In this document: one piece after another, positions 17,567 to 25,636 of the stretch
Layout of the letters: each line of letters begins with the position of its first letter
Position numbering within the stretch: position 1 is the first letter of the stretch
Assembly: GCF_024181725.1 (NCBI RefSeq)
Contig: NZ_CP028908.1
Span: 2,480,001 to 2,544,000, forward strand
Source of the DNA: Bradyrhizobium sp. WD16
Lineage (GTDB): Bacteria; Pseudomonadota; Alphaproteobacteria; Rhizobiales; Xanthobacteraceae
Length of the DNA: 64,000 bases
Direction: 5' to 3'
Position numbers and translations under genes: made by a program
Notes under the pieces: model-generated
Database searches by the model: none
What the model saw: only the letters and a program-made list of their open reading frames with translations
Told to the model about the DNA's origin: nothing

Positions 17567-18031
17567 ATGTCCGTTATTCTCCAGGGTAGGGTGGCCAAGG
17601 CGGCGCCTCGCGCAGTCCTTGGCATGATGGTCGCCTCGCTGGCGTTCAGCGGGGTGCAGTTCGGCATGGCGTCGGACCGCGGCAATGTGCCGGGCGATGC
17701 CAGCCTGCAGTCGGCGCCGGATGCCGCGGCGATGGTCAATCGGCTCGCCAAGAGCGATCGGGGCACGGTGGTAAGGGCGAGTGTGCCTTCCGCCACATTG
17801 GCCTTCCAGCTGCTTGGCCTGAAGCAGGCCACGGTTGCGATGCGTATGCCGATCGCAGGTGCGCCGCAGCTGCAAACGGCGTCTGATGCTCCCGCGGCCG
17901 CACCGCCAAAGACCAATGTTTCACGGGAGCCCGTAACCAAGGCGACCAAGGCCATGATCGCCTGCGAACTGGTGGTCAGCCCTTTGACGGAGGTGGCCAA
18001 GCAGCTCGGGCCGGGGCGATGCCTGACATAA
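17567..18031 (+). CDS. exported hypothetical protein of the probable EcfG regulon
   Basis: 154 aa from ATG 17567 (RBS CAGG weak; an in-frame ATG at 17450 lies before the promoter and is rejected). A basic N-terminus (RVAKAAPR) is followed by a hydrophobic signal segment (AVLGMMVASLAFSGVQF), then an Ala/Pro-rich mature part with two cysteines near the C-terminus (IACELVV, GPGRCLT) that could form a disulfide. I do not recognise a family. The consensus EcfG promoter and position beside phyR suggest a periplasmic stress protein; the function is unknown. Confidence 0.7.
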   Translation: MSVILQGRVAKAAPRAVLGMMVASLAFSGVQFGMASDRGNVPGDASLQSAPDAAAMVNRLAKSDRGTVVRASVPSATLAFQLLGLKQATVAMRMPIAGAPQLQTASDAPAAAPPKTNVSREPVTKATKAMIACELVVSPLTEVAKQLGPGRCLT

Positions 18032-18073
18032 CGGCCTGACGTGGAAGCGTGACCGTCTCGTCCCTTGTCCGCA

Positions 18074-18240
18074 CTAGTGTCCCGTCTCCGAATTACCGCT
18101 TCGTTTGCCTCACCCTCGCACGGTCATTCGGAGACATCGGGACACTCGCAAAATCAAAAAGCTAGTGTGGCTTATGTCTCGCAATTGCCTACGAGAGGCT
18201 TGCCGCAAAGGCGGTAGGCAATTGCGAAACGCCACACTAG
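18074..18240. repeat. palindromic repeat pair, type A then type B (left edge of siderophore island)
   Basis: Type A (18074-18148, 75 bp; arms contain GTCTCCGAATTACCG) is joined to type B (18162-18240, 79 bp; arms contain GTCTCGCAATTGCCTAC) by a 13-base spacer (CAAAATCAAAAAG). Both begin CTAGTGT; B ends ACACTAG and A ends with a mutated ACACTCG. The same A-B pair recurs at 29003-29169 and, with C and D units added, at 31299. Confidence 0.93.
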
Positions 18241-18244
18241 GGCC

Positions 18245-18790
18245 GCCTGGGTGGCGATGATCCCGATTCCGAGCGGCGTCAGGAGCTGGATCACCACCGC
18301 TCACACGGACATGCGTCGCTGCATGCAGAGCCTGGCTCTTACGGTTCAGGAGCGCCTGAAGCGCGCGATCCTCAATTCGGCGATCTTGATATCTTCCGGG
18401 GCCGCCGCGGTGCCGATCTCAGCGGCACAGATGCCTCATATGCTCGAAGGCATTGCCTGGAGAAATCCTCAACTGATCTGGCGGCCGCGGAGCGCGGGCT
18501 GGACGCGAAGAAATTTGCGGCGGGTCGCATTTTGAGGCGCCGCAATGCAGTCAATTTATGAATCACGGCTGCGCATGATGCTGGTCGCCAAGCGATTCCG
18601 GATGGCATTGCGGCCTTGAGAGAGGCGCTGGCGATCGAGCGCGAAGACGTTCGAGATTGCAGCGGAGCTCGCGGTCGCCCGCGCGAAATCCAAGGAAGAC
18701 AGTGCGCTGATCGCCCATCAGACGCGACGGATCGCCAAGCTCGAGCGTCAGATCTACGGACGGCGGCCGGAGCGATCATCGTGCCTGACA
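18245..18790 (+). mobile_element. decayed IS66-family element (tnpB and tnpC fragments)
   Basis: From 18257 the translation MIPIPSGVRSWITTAHTDM, followed by SLALTVQERL, is the start of IS66 Orf2/TnpB. After a frameshift, IFRGRRGADL (about 18389-18420) is the next conserved TnpB block. At about 18615-18780, LREALAIER, then AELAVARAKSK, ALIAHQTRRIAKLERQIYG and RRPERSS match the N-terminal coiled coil of the IS66 transposase TnpC, spread over two frames. Most of the transposase is missing and several frameshifts are present, so this is a dead remnant. I could not define its terminal inverted repeats. The rest of 18790-19223 has no gene. Confidence 0.75.
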
Positions 18791-19005
18791 AGGTGAGGCC
18801 GATTACGTTGTCGCGCCCAGGAAGAGCGGGGCCGCCGGCGAAAGCATTCTCGTCTATCGCTCGTGACGAATTCCAACAGCAGCGATTTGAATTCTTCCAA
18901 AGCACCTTTGGAATCGTTCCGACACACGGTGTCAGTCGGACTCGTGTCGTCGATGATTGAGACATTCTAAGCCGCGAGCGCGCATTTGCGTTGCGGTCAC
19001 CATAG

Positions 19006-19023
19006 CGCCTCTCTAAAGAGGCG
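19006..19023. promoter_or_regulatory. small inverted repeat upstream of the TonB receptor
   Basis: CGCCTCT, four bases, AGAGGCG lies 200 bases before the receptor gene. It could be an operator or a remnant terminator hairpin. It does not resemble a Fur box or the Irr element. Confidence 0.25.
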
Positions 19024-19223
19024 GTGCGGATCGCAAGCGATCGGAGTTTGGCGATAAGGCACAGGCACCAACCCTGAGTGCGAATTCGCGAGGATAGAAG
19101 TCCATAACTGTCGGCCGGGCTTGGACGTGGAGAGTTGATCTTTGATCCATGGTCGGTGTTGGCCGAGCGTAGAACAATTTGAAGTTGAGCAACGTGCTGT
19201 TGATGGGAGGGGGCGTTCTGGAA

Positions 19224-21503
19224 ATGGGGCGTGCAGGTGGGGTCGGGACGGTTGCTCGCTTTGGAGCGACACTGCTAGGTGGAGTGGCGTTGTTGGCGTG
19301 GTTCGGAGCGCCCGCAAAATCCCAAACGCCGCAAGGAGCCATTCTCCCACCCGTTACGGTCGATGCTCCGAGGCAGCAGTCGGTCCGCCGCGCACCGACC
19401 AAACGAATTGCCGTCCGGGTTCGGCCCACTTCACCGCGCATCACGGCGCCTGGCACGCCGCAAAGTGACGCCGTCGCTGTGCAATCGCAGCCGCCGAAAT
19501 CGGGTATCATGCCCGCCTTTGCAGGTGGCCAGGTCGCTGAAGGCGCGCGGTTGGGGCTGCTCGGAAACACCGGCACAATGAAGTCACCGTTCAGCGTGAC
19601 GAGTTACACGGACAAATTCATCCGGGATCAGCAGGCGGCGACGGCTGCGGATGCCTTGATCCTGGATCCCTCCGTGCGCAGCTCCCACCCAACGGGCGGC
19701 GCGGTCGATTCCTTCAACATACGGGGCTTCCCGATCAACGAAGGCAACAACGGTGAGTTTGCCTTCGAGGGCCTTTACGGGATCGCGCCGAACTACCGCA
19801 TCTTCATGGATTACGTCGAGCGCATCGAAGTGCTCAAGGGCCCCTCAGCCGCGCTCTCGGGCATCGCGCCCAATGGCGGCGTCGGCGGCGTCATCAACGT
19901 CGTGCCCAAGCGCGCGGGAGAGGACTTGACCCGATTCACCGCGAGTTACGGCTCGGCCGCTCGGTTCGGTGGTCACTGGGATGTTGCAAGGCGTTACGGC
20001 GACAGCAAGGAATGGGGCGTGCGAAGCGGCGGCAGCCTGCGCGACGGCGACACGCCCATCGACCGTCAGTCCGAGACGACAGGTGTCGGATCGCTGGCCC
20101 TCGATTATCAGGGCGAACGGTTCAGGTCGTGGCTTTACCTGATCGCCCAGACCGATCGGTTCGACGCTCCGTCACGTCCTTTTCTCATGGCTCCCGGCCT
20201 GCAAGTACCAAAGGCTCCGGACGGTCGCCTGAATGTGACGCAGCCCTGGGAATGGTCGCGCATCAACGATCAATCGGCTCTGTTGCGCAGCGAATACGAT
20301 ATCAGCGATCAGGTTACGGTGTTCGCCGACGTTGGCGGGTCGCGCACCAATGTCGAACGGTTCTTCGGCCTTCCGACGATCGTCAACACGGGCGGCGACA
20401 CGACCTCGACGCCCCAGTTCTTCGGGCTCAGCGTTGACCGGTACACATATGATGGCGGCGTCCGCGCCCGCTTCGATACCGGCTTCATCCACCATGCGGT
20501 CGCCGTCCAGGCATCGGTCTATCATGACGCGGTGTACCGGCGACTCACCAATGGCAGTCTGGTCGCGTCGAACATCTATGATCCGACCGTGGCGCCAACT
20601 CAGTTTGCAAACCAGATCAGCGGGCGTCCACGGCTGTCTGACAGTGAACTCACAGGGCTCTCGATTGCCGACACCTTGTCTGTGCTCGATGAGCGCGTCC
20701 AGCTGACTTTGGGCGTCCGGCGCCAGGGCATCGAGGCCAACAACTATCTCTCCAATGTCGGAAGTCCGACGTCGTCCTACGACAAGAGCGCGACGACCCC
20801 CGTAGTCGGCGTCGTCGTCCGGCCTCGAGACAACGTCTCTCTGTACGCGAACTACATCGAAGGTCTGAGTCGGGGTGACGTTGCGCCGCAGGCCGCCTTG
20901 AATTTCGGCGAAGTGCTCCCGCCCTACATCGCCAAGCAGTACGAGGCCGGCATCAAGGTGGACTTCGGCAGGTTCGCAACCACCTTCAGCGCCTTCGAGA
21001 TATCCAAGGCGAGCGGCGAGCTGAGCGCCGGGCGCTTCGCGGCGACCGCCGAACAGCAGGTCCGTGGGCTCGAGTTCAGCGTCTACGGCGAACTCATGCG
21101 CGATGTTCGTGTCCTCGGAGGCTTTTCGCTGCTGGATGGCACCCTGACGAAGACCGCCGTCGCGGCGAACGTGGGCAACACGCCAGTCGGCGTTCCGAAC
21201 GTACAGGCCAATATTGGAGCCGAGTGGGATCTCCCCTGGTTGAGCGGGCTCACTTTGAATGGAGCAGTCATCTACACGGGCAAGCAGTTCGTCGATACAG
21301 CGAACAAACAGCCGATCCCGGATTGGACGCGACTCGATCTCGGCGCCCGCTACACGACGGCGATCAACGGCAAAACGACGGTTTTCCGCGCGAACGTTCA
21401 GAATGTGACCGGTACGAATTACTGGTCCAGCGTAGCCTCATTCGGAACGTTCTTCCTGGGAGCACCGCGCACCTATCTGCTGTCGATGACCGTGGACATG
21501 TAA
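19224..21503 (+). CDS. TonB-dependent siderophore receptor
   Basis: Outer-membrane receptor of about 759 aa. I favour ATG 19224 (preceded by GGGAGGGGG) over an in-frame TTG at 19179. It has a signal peptide (GATLLGGVALLAWFGAPAKSQ), a TonB-box-like ILPPVTVDA, a plug domain (SYTDKFIRDQQAATAADALI; FNIRGFPI; RIEVLKGPSAALSG; GVGGVINVVPKRA) and a C-terminal beta-barrel ending in an aromatic-poor VDM. The plug and length fit ferric-siderophore receptors (FhuA/FpvA class). It lies 209 bases before the siderophore biosynthesis operon on the same strand, so it is the likely importer of that product. The 21504-21712 gap holds no convincing gene. Confidence 0.92.
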   Translation: MGRAGGVGTVARFGATLLGGVALLAWFGAPAKSQTPQGAILPPVTVDAPRQQSVRRAPTKRIAVRVRPTSPRITAPGTPQSDAVAVQSQPPKSGIMPAFAGGQVAEGARLGLLGNTGTMKSPFSVTSYTDKFIRDQQAATAADALILDPSVRSSHPTGGAVDSFNIRGFPINEGNNGEFAFEGLYGIAPNYRIFMDYVERIEVLKGPSAALSGIAPNGGVGGVINVVPKRAGEDLTRFTASYGSAARFGGHWDVARRYGDSKEWGVRSGGSLRDGDTPIDRQSETTGVGSLALDYQGERFRSWLYLIAQTDRFDAPSRPFLMAPGLQVPKAPDGRLNVTQPWEWSRINDQSALLRSEYDISDQVTVFADVGGSRTNVERFFGLPTIVNTGGDTTSTPQFFGLSVDRYTYDGGVRARFDTGFIHHAVAVQASVYHDAVYRRLTNGSLVASNIYDPTVAPTQFANQISGRPRLSDSELTGLSIADTLSVLDERVQLTLGVRRQGIEANNYLSNVGSPTSSYDKSATTPVVGVVVRPRDNVSLYANYIEGLSRGDVAPQAALNFGEVLPPYIAKQYEAGIKVDFGRFATTFSAFEISKASGELSAGRFAATAEQQVRGLEFSVYGELMRDVRVLGGFSLLDGTLTKTAVAANVGNTPVGVPNVQANIGAEWDLPWLSGLTLNGAVIYTGKQFVDTANKQPIPDWTRLDLGARYTTAINGKTTVFRANVQNVTGTNYWSSVASFGTFFLGAPRTYLLSMTVDM

Positions 21504-21712
21504 TTGCGGCTCCTAAAAGTTGGTGAGATGCCATCATGGATGCTTGTGAAGGCTCGGTCTTGGAAGGAGATGTCGGCGGATTGGTTCGCGTTCCGCCGGC
21601 GTGTCTGCAAACTCCCCGTTTTCCTAGCCGCCGGACATCGGCGCCAACGAAACAGCGCCATCTTGAAGGCGATTCATAAGCGGATCCTGCTGACAGAATC
21701 AGGCTGGAAGAT

Positions 21713-22120
21713 ATGCAAGCTTGCCTCCTTTCGCCGACATGCCCGATCCCGACCGAAGAGGTCGATCCAGAGGGGGTAGCGGAGCTGCGAGCGCGAATCC
21801 TGCGCACGGGGTGCTGGACTGCTCCGGTCACGGCTGAGAAGGACGCCCTGTTCGTGATGGACGGCGATCACCGGCTGGCAGCCGCGCACCGCCTGAAACT
21901 GCCGTTTGCGCCGGGAATTCTCTTGGACGCCGCTGCGGTGCGGGTGGAGAGCCGGCGCCCGGGCCAGACGATTACGCTTGCGTGCATCCTCGCGATGGCG
22001 CGCAGCGGCCGAAAATGTCCCTGCAGGGCGGCGCGAGATACTTTCGATCAGGGTCTTCCCCATTGCAGCCTGCCGTTGGAGAGCCGCGCTGCAGCCCATG
22101 TCGGAGGGGCGAGGTCATGA
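21713..22120 (+). CDS. ParB/SbnI-like protein, candidate free L-serine kinase of siderophore synthesis
   Basis: 135 aa. The N-terminal 75 residues have the ParB/sulfiredoxin-like pattern: PIPTEEVDPEGVAELRARIL, GCWTAPVTAE, and MDGDHRLAAAHRLKLP (compare DGHHR in the family). In Staphylococcus aureus, SbnI has a ParB fold and makes O-phospho-L-serine, the substrate of SbnA. This gene stands first in an operon with an SbnA-like enzyme, which supports the same role. It is shorter than SbnI and its last 60 residues are not recognisable, so the function is inferred. It overlaps the decarboxylase start (ATGA). Confidence 0.72.
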   Translation: MQACLLSPTCPIPTEEVDPEGVAELRARILRTGCWTAPVTAEKDALFVMDGDHRLAAAHRLKLPFAPGILLDAAAVRVESRRPGQTITLACILAMARSGRKCPCRAARDTFDQGLPHCSLPLESRAAAHVGGARS

Positions 22121-23508
22121 CCTTGCATTGCCACAAGCCAGGCGCGGGCCTCATACCGATTCTGCGGCCAAGCACGGCGGAGCTCCTGGCTGGCAACGGT
22201 CCGCTGCTGATCGATTGGGTCGCCCGACATGGGTCCCCGGTCAATCTGATATGGCCCGATGAGCTGCAGAGGAATCTCGCGACACTCAGAGGCGTCTTGC
22301 GAGAGAGCGGTGTCGCGCACGCGCTCTATTACGGAGCGAAAGTCAACAAATCGCCCGGGCTGCTGGCCGCAGCTCTGCGCGCAAGCGCCGGCATCGACGT
22401 CTCGAGCCTTTACGAGTTGCGAGATGCCAGACGGCTCGGTGCCGACGGCACACAACTTGTGGCGACAGGCCCGGCGAAGACGGCGGCGTTCCACAACGAG
22501 CTTATCGAATGCAACGCTCTCATATCGGTGGATTCACCGGAAGAGCTCGAGGATCTGATCCGCTGGCTTCCAGCAGGCGGTCCGGTTCAGCGAGTGCTGC
22601 TGCGTTTGCGTCCCACCAACCAGGCGCGGAGTCGCTTCGGCATGCCTGCGGCGGCTATCCGGCAGTGTCTGTCGCGCATTGTCGGCGAATGCGGGTTGCG
22701 CTTTGACGGGCTCCACTTCCACCTGAGTGGCTATAGTTGGGAATCTCGTGCGCAAGCGATTAGAGAAGCCGCCGGGTTGATCAGCGAATCCCGCGCACAA
22801 GGTTTTGCGCCACGCATGATCGACATCGGGGGCGGGCTGCCGATCCAATACGTCGATCAGCGCGCCTATCAGGCGTATCTTGCGGCGCAGATGCCTGAGG
22901 ACTACCGCACCGTGGCGGTGCCGGCCTCGTTCTATCCCTACGGGGGAGGGCTTTCCGCGGCTGACTGGCTCCGCTGCCTGCTGCGCGCGCCGATTGCCGA
23001 CGGCCGCAGCTTCGCGAACTATCTTGTCCATGAGGGGCTGGTGCTGGGGATGGAGCCCGGGCGAGCACTGGCCGATCAGGCCGCGATTTCCGTCTTCCGG
23101 GTGTTGCGCGTGAAGGCCGTTGGCCCTGATGCCCATGTCATCTTCGTCGAAGGCAGCAGCTTCAGCGCTTGCGAAACCTGGTTTGGCTCCGAATTCCTGG
23201 TCGATCCCATCCTGGTTCCGGCCATATCGCCGCCGGTCGCCACAAACCCGATCCGAGGTTATCTGGCGGGCCATAGCTGCTTGGAGGAGGACGTCCTCTG
23301 CAATCGATGGCTCACTTTTCCCATCGCTCCGCGCGCGGGAGACCTTCTGGTTTACGCCAACACTGGCGGTTACCAGATGGACCTTCTTGAAAACGAATTC
23401 CACCGCCACCCGATGCCGAGCCGCCTTTGCGTGGTTCAGGATGCAAAAGGGCAGCCAACGCTCGTTCCCGACACGATAGGAGAGGCACAATGCTCTGCAC
23501 GACCGTAA
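22117..23508 (+). CDS. PLP-dependent fold-III decarboxylase, SbnH-like
   Basis: 463 aa from ATG 22117, preceded by CGGAGGGGCGAGG. It is an alanine-racemase-fold decarboxylase of the diaminopimelate/ornithine type: PLP lysine K75 in YYGAKVNKSPG, LHFHLSGYSWES, DIGGGLPIQY, GMEPGRALADQA, the active-site Cys in SSFSACETW, and YANTGGYQMD near the C-terminus. In the staphyloferrin-B pathway SbnH decarboxylates citryl-diaminopropionate to citryl-diaminoethane, and a similar step on an NIS intermediate is the best guess here. Lysine or diaminopimelate decarboxylation is less likely in this context. Confidence 0.85.
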   Translation: MTLHCHKPGAGLIPILRPSTAELLAGNGPLLIDWVARHGSPVNLIWPDELQRNLATLRGVLRESGVAHALYYGAKVNKSPGLLAAALRASAGIDVSSLYELRDARRLGADGTQLVATGPAKTAAFHNELIECNALISVDSPEELEDLIRWLPAGGPVQRVLLRLRPTNQARSRFGMPAAAIRQCLSRIVGECGLRFDGLHFHLSGYSWESRAQAIREAAGLISESRAQGFAPRMIDIGGGLPIQYVDQRAYQAYLAAQMPEDYRTVAVPASFYPYGGGLSAADWLRCLLRAPIADGRSFANYLVHEGLVLGMEPGRALADQAAISVFRVLRVKAVGPDAHVIFVEGSSFSACETWFGSEFLVDPILVPAISPPVATNPIRGYLAGHSCLEEDVLCNRWLTFPIAPRAGDLLVYANTGGYQMDLLENEFHRHPMPSRLCVVQDAKGQPTLVPDTIGEAQCSARP

Positions 23509-24500
23509 GCCAGTTGATCGGCCAGACGCCGGTGATGCCGATTGCCGTACCCGACAGCGATGCCACGCTCGTGCTGAAGCTTGAAAAGAACAATCCGGGC
23601 GGCTCCATGAAGGACCGCATGGCGCGCAGCATGGTGCTTGCCGCGCTTCGGGACGGGCGGCTCGCGCCGGGCGGCACGATCGTCGAATCGTCGTCCGGAA
23701 ACACCGGGATCGGACTGGCGTTGGCCGCATTGGAATTGGGCCTGCGCTTCATTGCCGTCGTCGATCATCACGCCGCGCCCGACAAGATCCGCATGATGCG
23801 CGCACTGGGCGCGGAAATTCGTTATGTCGAAGGCGATTATCGAGAGGACGAGGTTGCGGTGGTTGAGCGCCAACGGCTGGCCGCCCAGCTCGGTGCCCAA
23901 CTTCCTGATGCATTGTTCATGAACCAGTCCGACAATCCGGCAAACCCGGAAGGCTATGCGGGTTTCGTCGACGAGCTGCTGGCCCAGCTTCCGGACGGCG
24001 TCGACGCCTTTGTCGGTTGTGTCGGCACCGGCGGGTCAATGACCGGTATCGCCCAGCGTCTGAAGCGGGTTAATCCTGCTGTCCGGACCATCGCCGTGGA
24101 ACCGGCCGGCTCGATCGTCTTCGGTAAACCCGGCCATCCCTACTACCAGTCGGGCACGGGAACGCCCGCGGGCGATGAAGTCGGCAAGGTGCTCGACTAT
24201 GGATGCATCGACGAAGGGGTGCAGGTCACCGACACCCAAGCCTTCGAAACCGCCCGCTTTATCGCGCGGCGCCACGGGCTTCTGGTCGGGGGCTCGACCG
24301 GCGGCACCATCTACAAGGCACTGGAATTCATTGCGGCCGGCAAGCTGTCCGGCACGGTGGTCACGCCCGTTGCCGACGGGGGCGAGAAATATCTCGGTTC
24401 GGTCTTCGACGATGAATGGATGGCCGAGCGCAACTTGTTGGATCCGTCAATCGCCGCGCAGCTCGATGCCTGGCTCCCCGGAAGGGCGCACGCAGCATGA
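23490..24500 (+). CDS. cysteine-synthase-fold enzyme, SbnA-like (diaminopropionate pathway)
   Basis: 336 aa from ATG 23490 (RBS AGGAGAGG), overlapping the decarboxylase end by 19 bases. PLP fold type II: the lysine is K41 in NNPGGSMKDRMA, the phosphate/carboxylate loop is ESSSGNTGIGLALA, and a second loop is GCVGTGGSMTGIAQ. The NPGGSMKDR context and operon company resemble SbnA, which joins O-phosphoserine and glutamate into N-(1-amino-1-carboxy-2-ethyl)glutamate. Ordinary cysteine synthase is possible from sequence alone, but the neighbours argue for SbnA. It ends in ATGA overlap with the next gene. Confidence 0.85.
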   Translation: MLCTTVSQLIGQTPVMPIAVPDSDATLVLKLEKNNPGGSMKDRMARSMVLAALRDGRLAPGGTIVESSSGNTGIGLALAALELGLRFIAVVDHHAAPDKIRMMRALGAEIRYVEGDYREDEVAVVERQRLAAQLGAQLPDALFMNQSDNPANPEGYAGFVDELLAQLPDGVDAFVGCVGTGGSMTGIAQRLKRVNPAVRTIAVEPAGSIVFGKPGHPYYQSGTGTPAGDEVGKVLDYGCIDEGVQVTDTQAFETARFIARRHGLLVGGSTGGTIYKALEFIAAGKLSGTVVTPVADGGEKYLGSVFDDEWMAERNLLDPSIAAQLDAWLPGRAHAA

Positions 24501-25636
24501 AGGTGACGATTTGCGGCGCAGGGCGTACTGGGCATTTGAATGCCGTGCTCTTCAAGCAGCGTCCAGGTATCACCGTTTCTGTGCTGACGGGAGCGGCTGC
24601 CGTTGCTGATCGGTGGACGAGCGGAGACGGAGTTTGGCAGGTCCAGATGCCGGATGGCCACGTCTTGAGCGGGCGGCCCGACTATGTCGGCACCGATCCG
24701 AGCGAGGCACTCATAAACACTGACATCATGATTGTGACGCAGCCGGCCCACGCGCGGCCTGCGCTTTTGCACGATTTCGCGCGGCATCTCCCTCGGGACA
24801 GGCACGTCTATATCGGCGCGATTCCCGGCTTCTGCGGCTTCGACTGGCTCGCAGCCAAAGCCTTTTCGGGCACAGACAATGTGGTGATCTGGGGAATGAA
24901 GGACGTGCCCCATACGGCCTTTGACCTGGTCCCGGGCGAGCGGGTGCGCATGGGGGGAGCCAAGGCTCGGCTCTTCGCGGCGCTTCACCGCCGCGAGACC
25001 GCCGCGAGCGGTGTCAAGCTCCAGGCGATTCTGAGACGTCTTTATGAAGCCCCGGTCACCCTGCTGCAGGACTATCTGGAAATCACGCTGACGCCGGGAA
25101 ACGCAATGATGCATCCCGCCGTGCTCTATGCCCTGATCGGCCCTGGAGCGCCTTGGGAAAACAAGCCCTTTGACCGTCCCTTTTGCTGGTGGAGCGATTG
25201 CCCGCGGGACGGCGCCGAATTGCTGGAGGCATGCGATGCGGAAAACCAGGCAATCCGCCATGCGGTCGAGCTACGCCTAGGCATTGATCTGAGTTCGGTG
25301 AAGCCGCTCCGACAGGAATTGATTGAGGCTTACGGCAGCCAGATCGCGGACAACCGGACGATGTATTCGCTGTTGCGAACGAACCGTGCTTACGCAGGCA
25401 TTCGCGCTCCACTTGTTCCCAATCCGGATGGGCCCGGCCTTGTCATCGATCGCGCAAGCCGCGCTTTCCACGAAGACATAGCCTTTGGGCAGGCGTTGCT
25501 CGTGGAATTGGCCGCGCGGCTTGATGTGGCAACTCCCGCTATCACGAAAACCTACAACTGGGCGCTCAACTACCACGGCGGGTTCAGCGAAGGCGCGCCG
25601 GCCTTCTTGCCCGCCAACTGGCCGGAGGCGGCGTAA
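24497..25636 (+). CDS. opine-dehydrogenase-family protein in the siderophore operon
   Basis: 379 aa. The N-terminal Rossmann fold starts VTICGAGRTGHLNAVLF (GAGxxG at residues 7-12), and the C-terminal helical domain has ITLTPGNAMMHPAVLYALIG near residue 200, typical of the octopine/nopaline dehydrogenase family. It sits directly after the SbnA-like gene, where staphyloferrin-B operons have SbnB, which belongs to the unrelated ornithine-cyclodeaminase family. Because SbnB oxidatively cleaves an opine-like secondary amine to diaminopropionate and 2-oxoglutarate, this enzyme could do the same reaction. Alternatively it may make an opine-type metallophore. Start and stop overlap both neighbours. 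Confidence 0.85.
   Translation: MKVTICGAGRTGHLNAVLFKQRPGITVSVLTGAAAVADRWTSGDGVWQVQMPDGHVLSGRPDYVGTDPSEALINTDIMIVTQPAHARPALLHDFARHLPRDRHVYIGAIPGFCGFDWLAAKAFSGTDNVVIWGMKDVPHTAFDLVPGERVRMGGAKARLFAALHRRETAASGVKLQAILRRLYEAPVTLLQDYLEITLTPGNAMMHPAVLYALIGPGAPWENKPFDRPFCWWSDCPRDGAELLEACDAENQAIRHAVELRLGIDLSSVKPLRQELIEAYGSQIADNRTMYSLLRTNRAYAGIRAPLVPNPDGPGLVIDRASRAFHEDIAFGQALLVELAARLDVATPAITKTYNWALNYHGGFSEGAPAFLPANWPEAA

Noticed and set aside
18961-19223. Fur, Irr or RirA box upstream of the TonB receptor
   Set aside because: No convincing 19-bp Fur palindrome or Irr-type element was found; only a GC-rich short inverted repeat at 19006-19023.
21504-21712. 91-aa ORF starting with TTG right after the receptor stop
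   Set aside because: Arg/Lys-rich without similarity, overlaps the SbnI-like gene in another frame, and lacks a good start signal.
24497-25636. Ornithine-cyclodeaminase (SbnB) identity for the dehydrogenase
   Set aside because: The N-terminal GAGRTG Rossmann start and the later NAMMHPAVLY block match the octopine/nopaline dehydrogenase family; SbnB-type proteins carry their nucleotide-binding fold in the C-terminal half.
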